DNA from: JAAZFZ01 sp035647435
GTDB lineage: Bacteria > Bacillota > Clostridia > Oscillospirales > Acutalibacteraceae
Reading direction: 5' to 3'
Length of the DNA stretch: 31,879 nt
Assembly (NCBI GenBank): GCA_035647435.1
Contig: DASRNM010000031.1
Coordinates: forward strand, 1 to 31,879
Below, in pieces: positions 30,774 through 31,879 of this stretch. Numbering within the stretch: the first letter of the stretch is position 1; every line of letters starts with the position of its first letter. The position numbers and the translations under genes are program-made. The notes beneath the pieces were generated by a model. The model made no database searches. It saw nothing but the letters and a program-made list of their open reading frames with translations, and was not told the origin of the DNA.

Positions 30774-31879
30774 CTACTGAATATTATTAATTATCCCAAT
30801 TGTCCTCGAGCTATACATAGTTATAACAATATCAGGGTTTAGTTTTTCAATATATTCCCTAATTGAGCCTTTGTAGTATCTCGGGTCGATAGTGTGCAAC
30901 TCATTGCATGCTGCGAGTGAAAGGAACGGGGTTGTAACACATGCAAAGGAATCACGAAGGAATACAATTCTTTTATTTTTAAGTTTGTTGTTTGTAATAA
31001 TGTTTAGAGGGAAATCGCCACCCGTATATGCAGAATAGCTGCTTTTTTCAAAATAGTCGACTGGTTCAAGGTGGTCTTTAAAAATCAGAGTTTCTTCAAA
31101 ACTACCCTTTAAATTCTGCTCTAAGCCGTTTTCTCTCAAAACATAATTAGTCAAATCGGTTTTAAAACTAGGCAAAACCAACGGAAAATCGTCAACGCCT
31201 GCATAAAACTTTCCAACCCGTTTGCCTTGGCTGCCCAAAAATATATTTTCATAAACGGTTGTGCTGAAATTTTCGAGGTTTAAAATGTCGGTATCAATCA
31301 AAAAACCAAACTCGCTGTTGAGTGTTTTACAAATTTCTTGTGCCGCCCAAAGTCCGGATTGAGGCTTCCAGTGGTGGTCAGTTTTAAAGAACATGGAGTA
31401 GTGGTCAAGTCCTTGACGGATTATTTCGTCTGAAAGAGTAATTGTTTTAACCCCGTTTTGGTTGAGACCACTGATGAGTTCGTCTGAAAATTTATTGGTA
31501 TAGTCCAAAACCCCTGGAGGAAGTTTTTCGTCATTTTTACAGACTTTATTAGGTGCCTGCACATAGAGATAATAAATATCCTTTGAGGTCAAATATTCGT
31601 TAAAATCGGTTAAACTCTTTATCGCATAATCAACAATTTCTTGATTGTCGTCCTGTGTAAAAGTGATGTATCCGTTATCAAGTTTAATTACATCGTTGAA
31701 TCGATCGCTTCCATCTTTTACATATTTATTTCCGATAACTCGCTGTGTCAAGCCGTAAAAGTTAATAAAATCGCCTTTGAATTCTATTTTGAAGTCAAAT
31801 TCTTTAGCAGTCAGAAATAAAGATTTGACCGTGTTCGATTTGCTGGAATCGCCGTCTAAATATGAAGAATATACATTCT
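30774..31879 (-). CDS. DHHW/AlgX-like polysaccharide O-acetylation protein, 5' end outside window
   Basis: The frame stays open to the window edge (first complete codon at 31877), so the N-terminus lies outside; 367 residues are visible. A TTG codon at 31751 lies mid-domain and is not the true start. The sequence shows FFKTDHHWKP, the DHHW signature of AlgX/AlgJ-like SGNH-type acetyltransferase accessory proteins, preceded by YYLYVQAPNK. The C-terminal IVFLRDSFACVTTPFL is equivalent to the SGNH Asp/Ser block, and PDIVITMYSSR follows. Such proteins act outside the membrane with an MBOAT acyltransferase to acetylate exopolysaccharide or cell-wall glycans; an MBOAT gene would be expected just upstream, outside the window. 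The substrate is unknown. Confidence 0.82.
   Translation of the reverse strand, partial: NVYSSYLDGDSSKSNTVKSLFLTAKEFDFKIEFKGDFINFYGLTQRVIGNKYVKDGSDRFNDVIKLDNGYITFTQDDNQEIVDYAIKSLTDFNEYLTSKDIYYLYVQAPNKVCKNDEKLPPGVLDYTNKFSDELISGLNQNGVKTITLSDEIIRQGLDHYSMFFKTDHHWKPQSGLWAAQEICKTLNSEFGFLIDTDILNLENFSTTVYENIFLGSQGKRVGKFYAGVDDFPLVLPSFKTDLTNYVLRENGLEQNLKGSFEETLIFKDHLEPVDYFEKSSYSAYTGGDFPLNIITNNKLKNKRIVFLRDSFACVTTPFLSLAACNELHTIDPRYYKGSIREYIEKLNPDIVITMYSSRTIGIINNIQ

Overview
The window reads as chromosomal DNA of a spore-forming member of the Clostridia (Bacillota), most like the Oscillospiraceae/Ruminococcaceae group. The evidence is gene content and order: infC-rpmI-rplT behind an L20-type attenuator leader, a SigH-type sigma factor and SpoIIE, an iscR-iscS-iscU Fe-S operon, a PduL-type phosphotransacylase, and sigma-A-like promoters with frequent TGn extensions. 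I see no insertion sequence, prophage, CRISPR array or rRNA. The family-level placement is inference.

Layout. (1) 1-590: dut on the plus strand, with its own promoter and a terminator that also serves smc from the other side. (2) 665-13892, minus strand: a long information-processing block. It starts at a strong promoter and L20 leader, then infC-rpmI-rplT and a terminator hairpin. After that come a tightly packed set (TrmH-family methylase, dprA, topA, trmFO, plsX, rnc, radical SAM gene) with start/stop overlaps or 1-26 nt gaps, and smc with its own promoter. (3) 13905-17499, minus strand: rlmB and a 925-residue membrane protein built like a P1B-type ATPase but lacking every catalytic motif of the superfamily. 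(4) 17747-20062, plus strand: spoIIE. (5) 20128-24426, minus strand: iscR, iscS-iscU, then nadA-mnmA, which together form a sulfur-mobilisation and Fe-S module. (6) 24561-27247, plus strand: a sigH-like gene, a tRNA-like relic, a double zinc-ribbon protein, a lipoprotein and pduL. (7) 27327-31879, minus strand: a TVP38/DedA-like membrane protein, galU, a RING/DUF2628-like protein, a family 4 uracil-DNA glycosylase, and a cell-surface DHHW/AlgX-like protein cut by the window edge.

How the parts fit. IscS supplies sulfur to IscU for Fe-S clusters and to MnmA for tRNA 2-thiolation. NadA and the uracil-DNA glycosylase are [4Fe-4S] proteins, and IscR is the likely Fe-S-sensing repressor: a near-perfect inverted repeat lies on the iscS transcription start. 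dut and the uracil-DNA glycosylase both keep uracil out of DNA. galU and the DHHW protein point to surface polysaccharide synthesis and acetylation.

The most unusual item is the apparent pseudo-P-type ATPase (13905-16682). Next in interest are the candidate IscR operator, the tRNA-like sequence with a collapsed anticodon arm (25239-25305), and infC, whose best-placed start codon is AUC.
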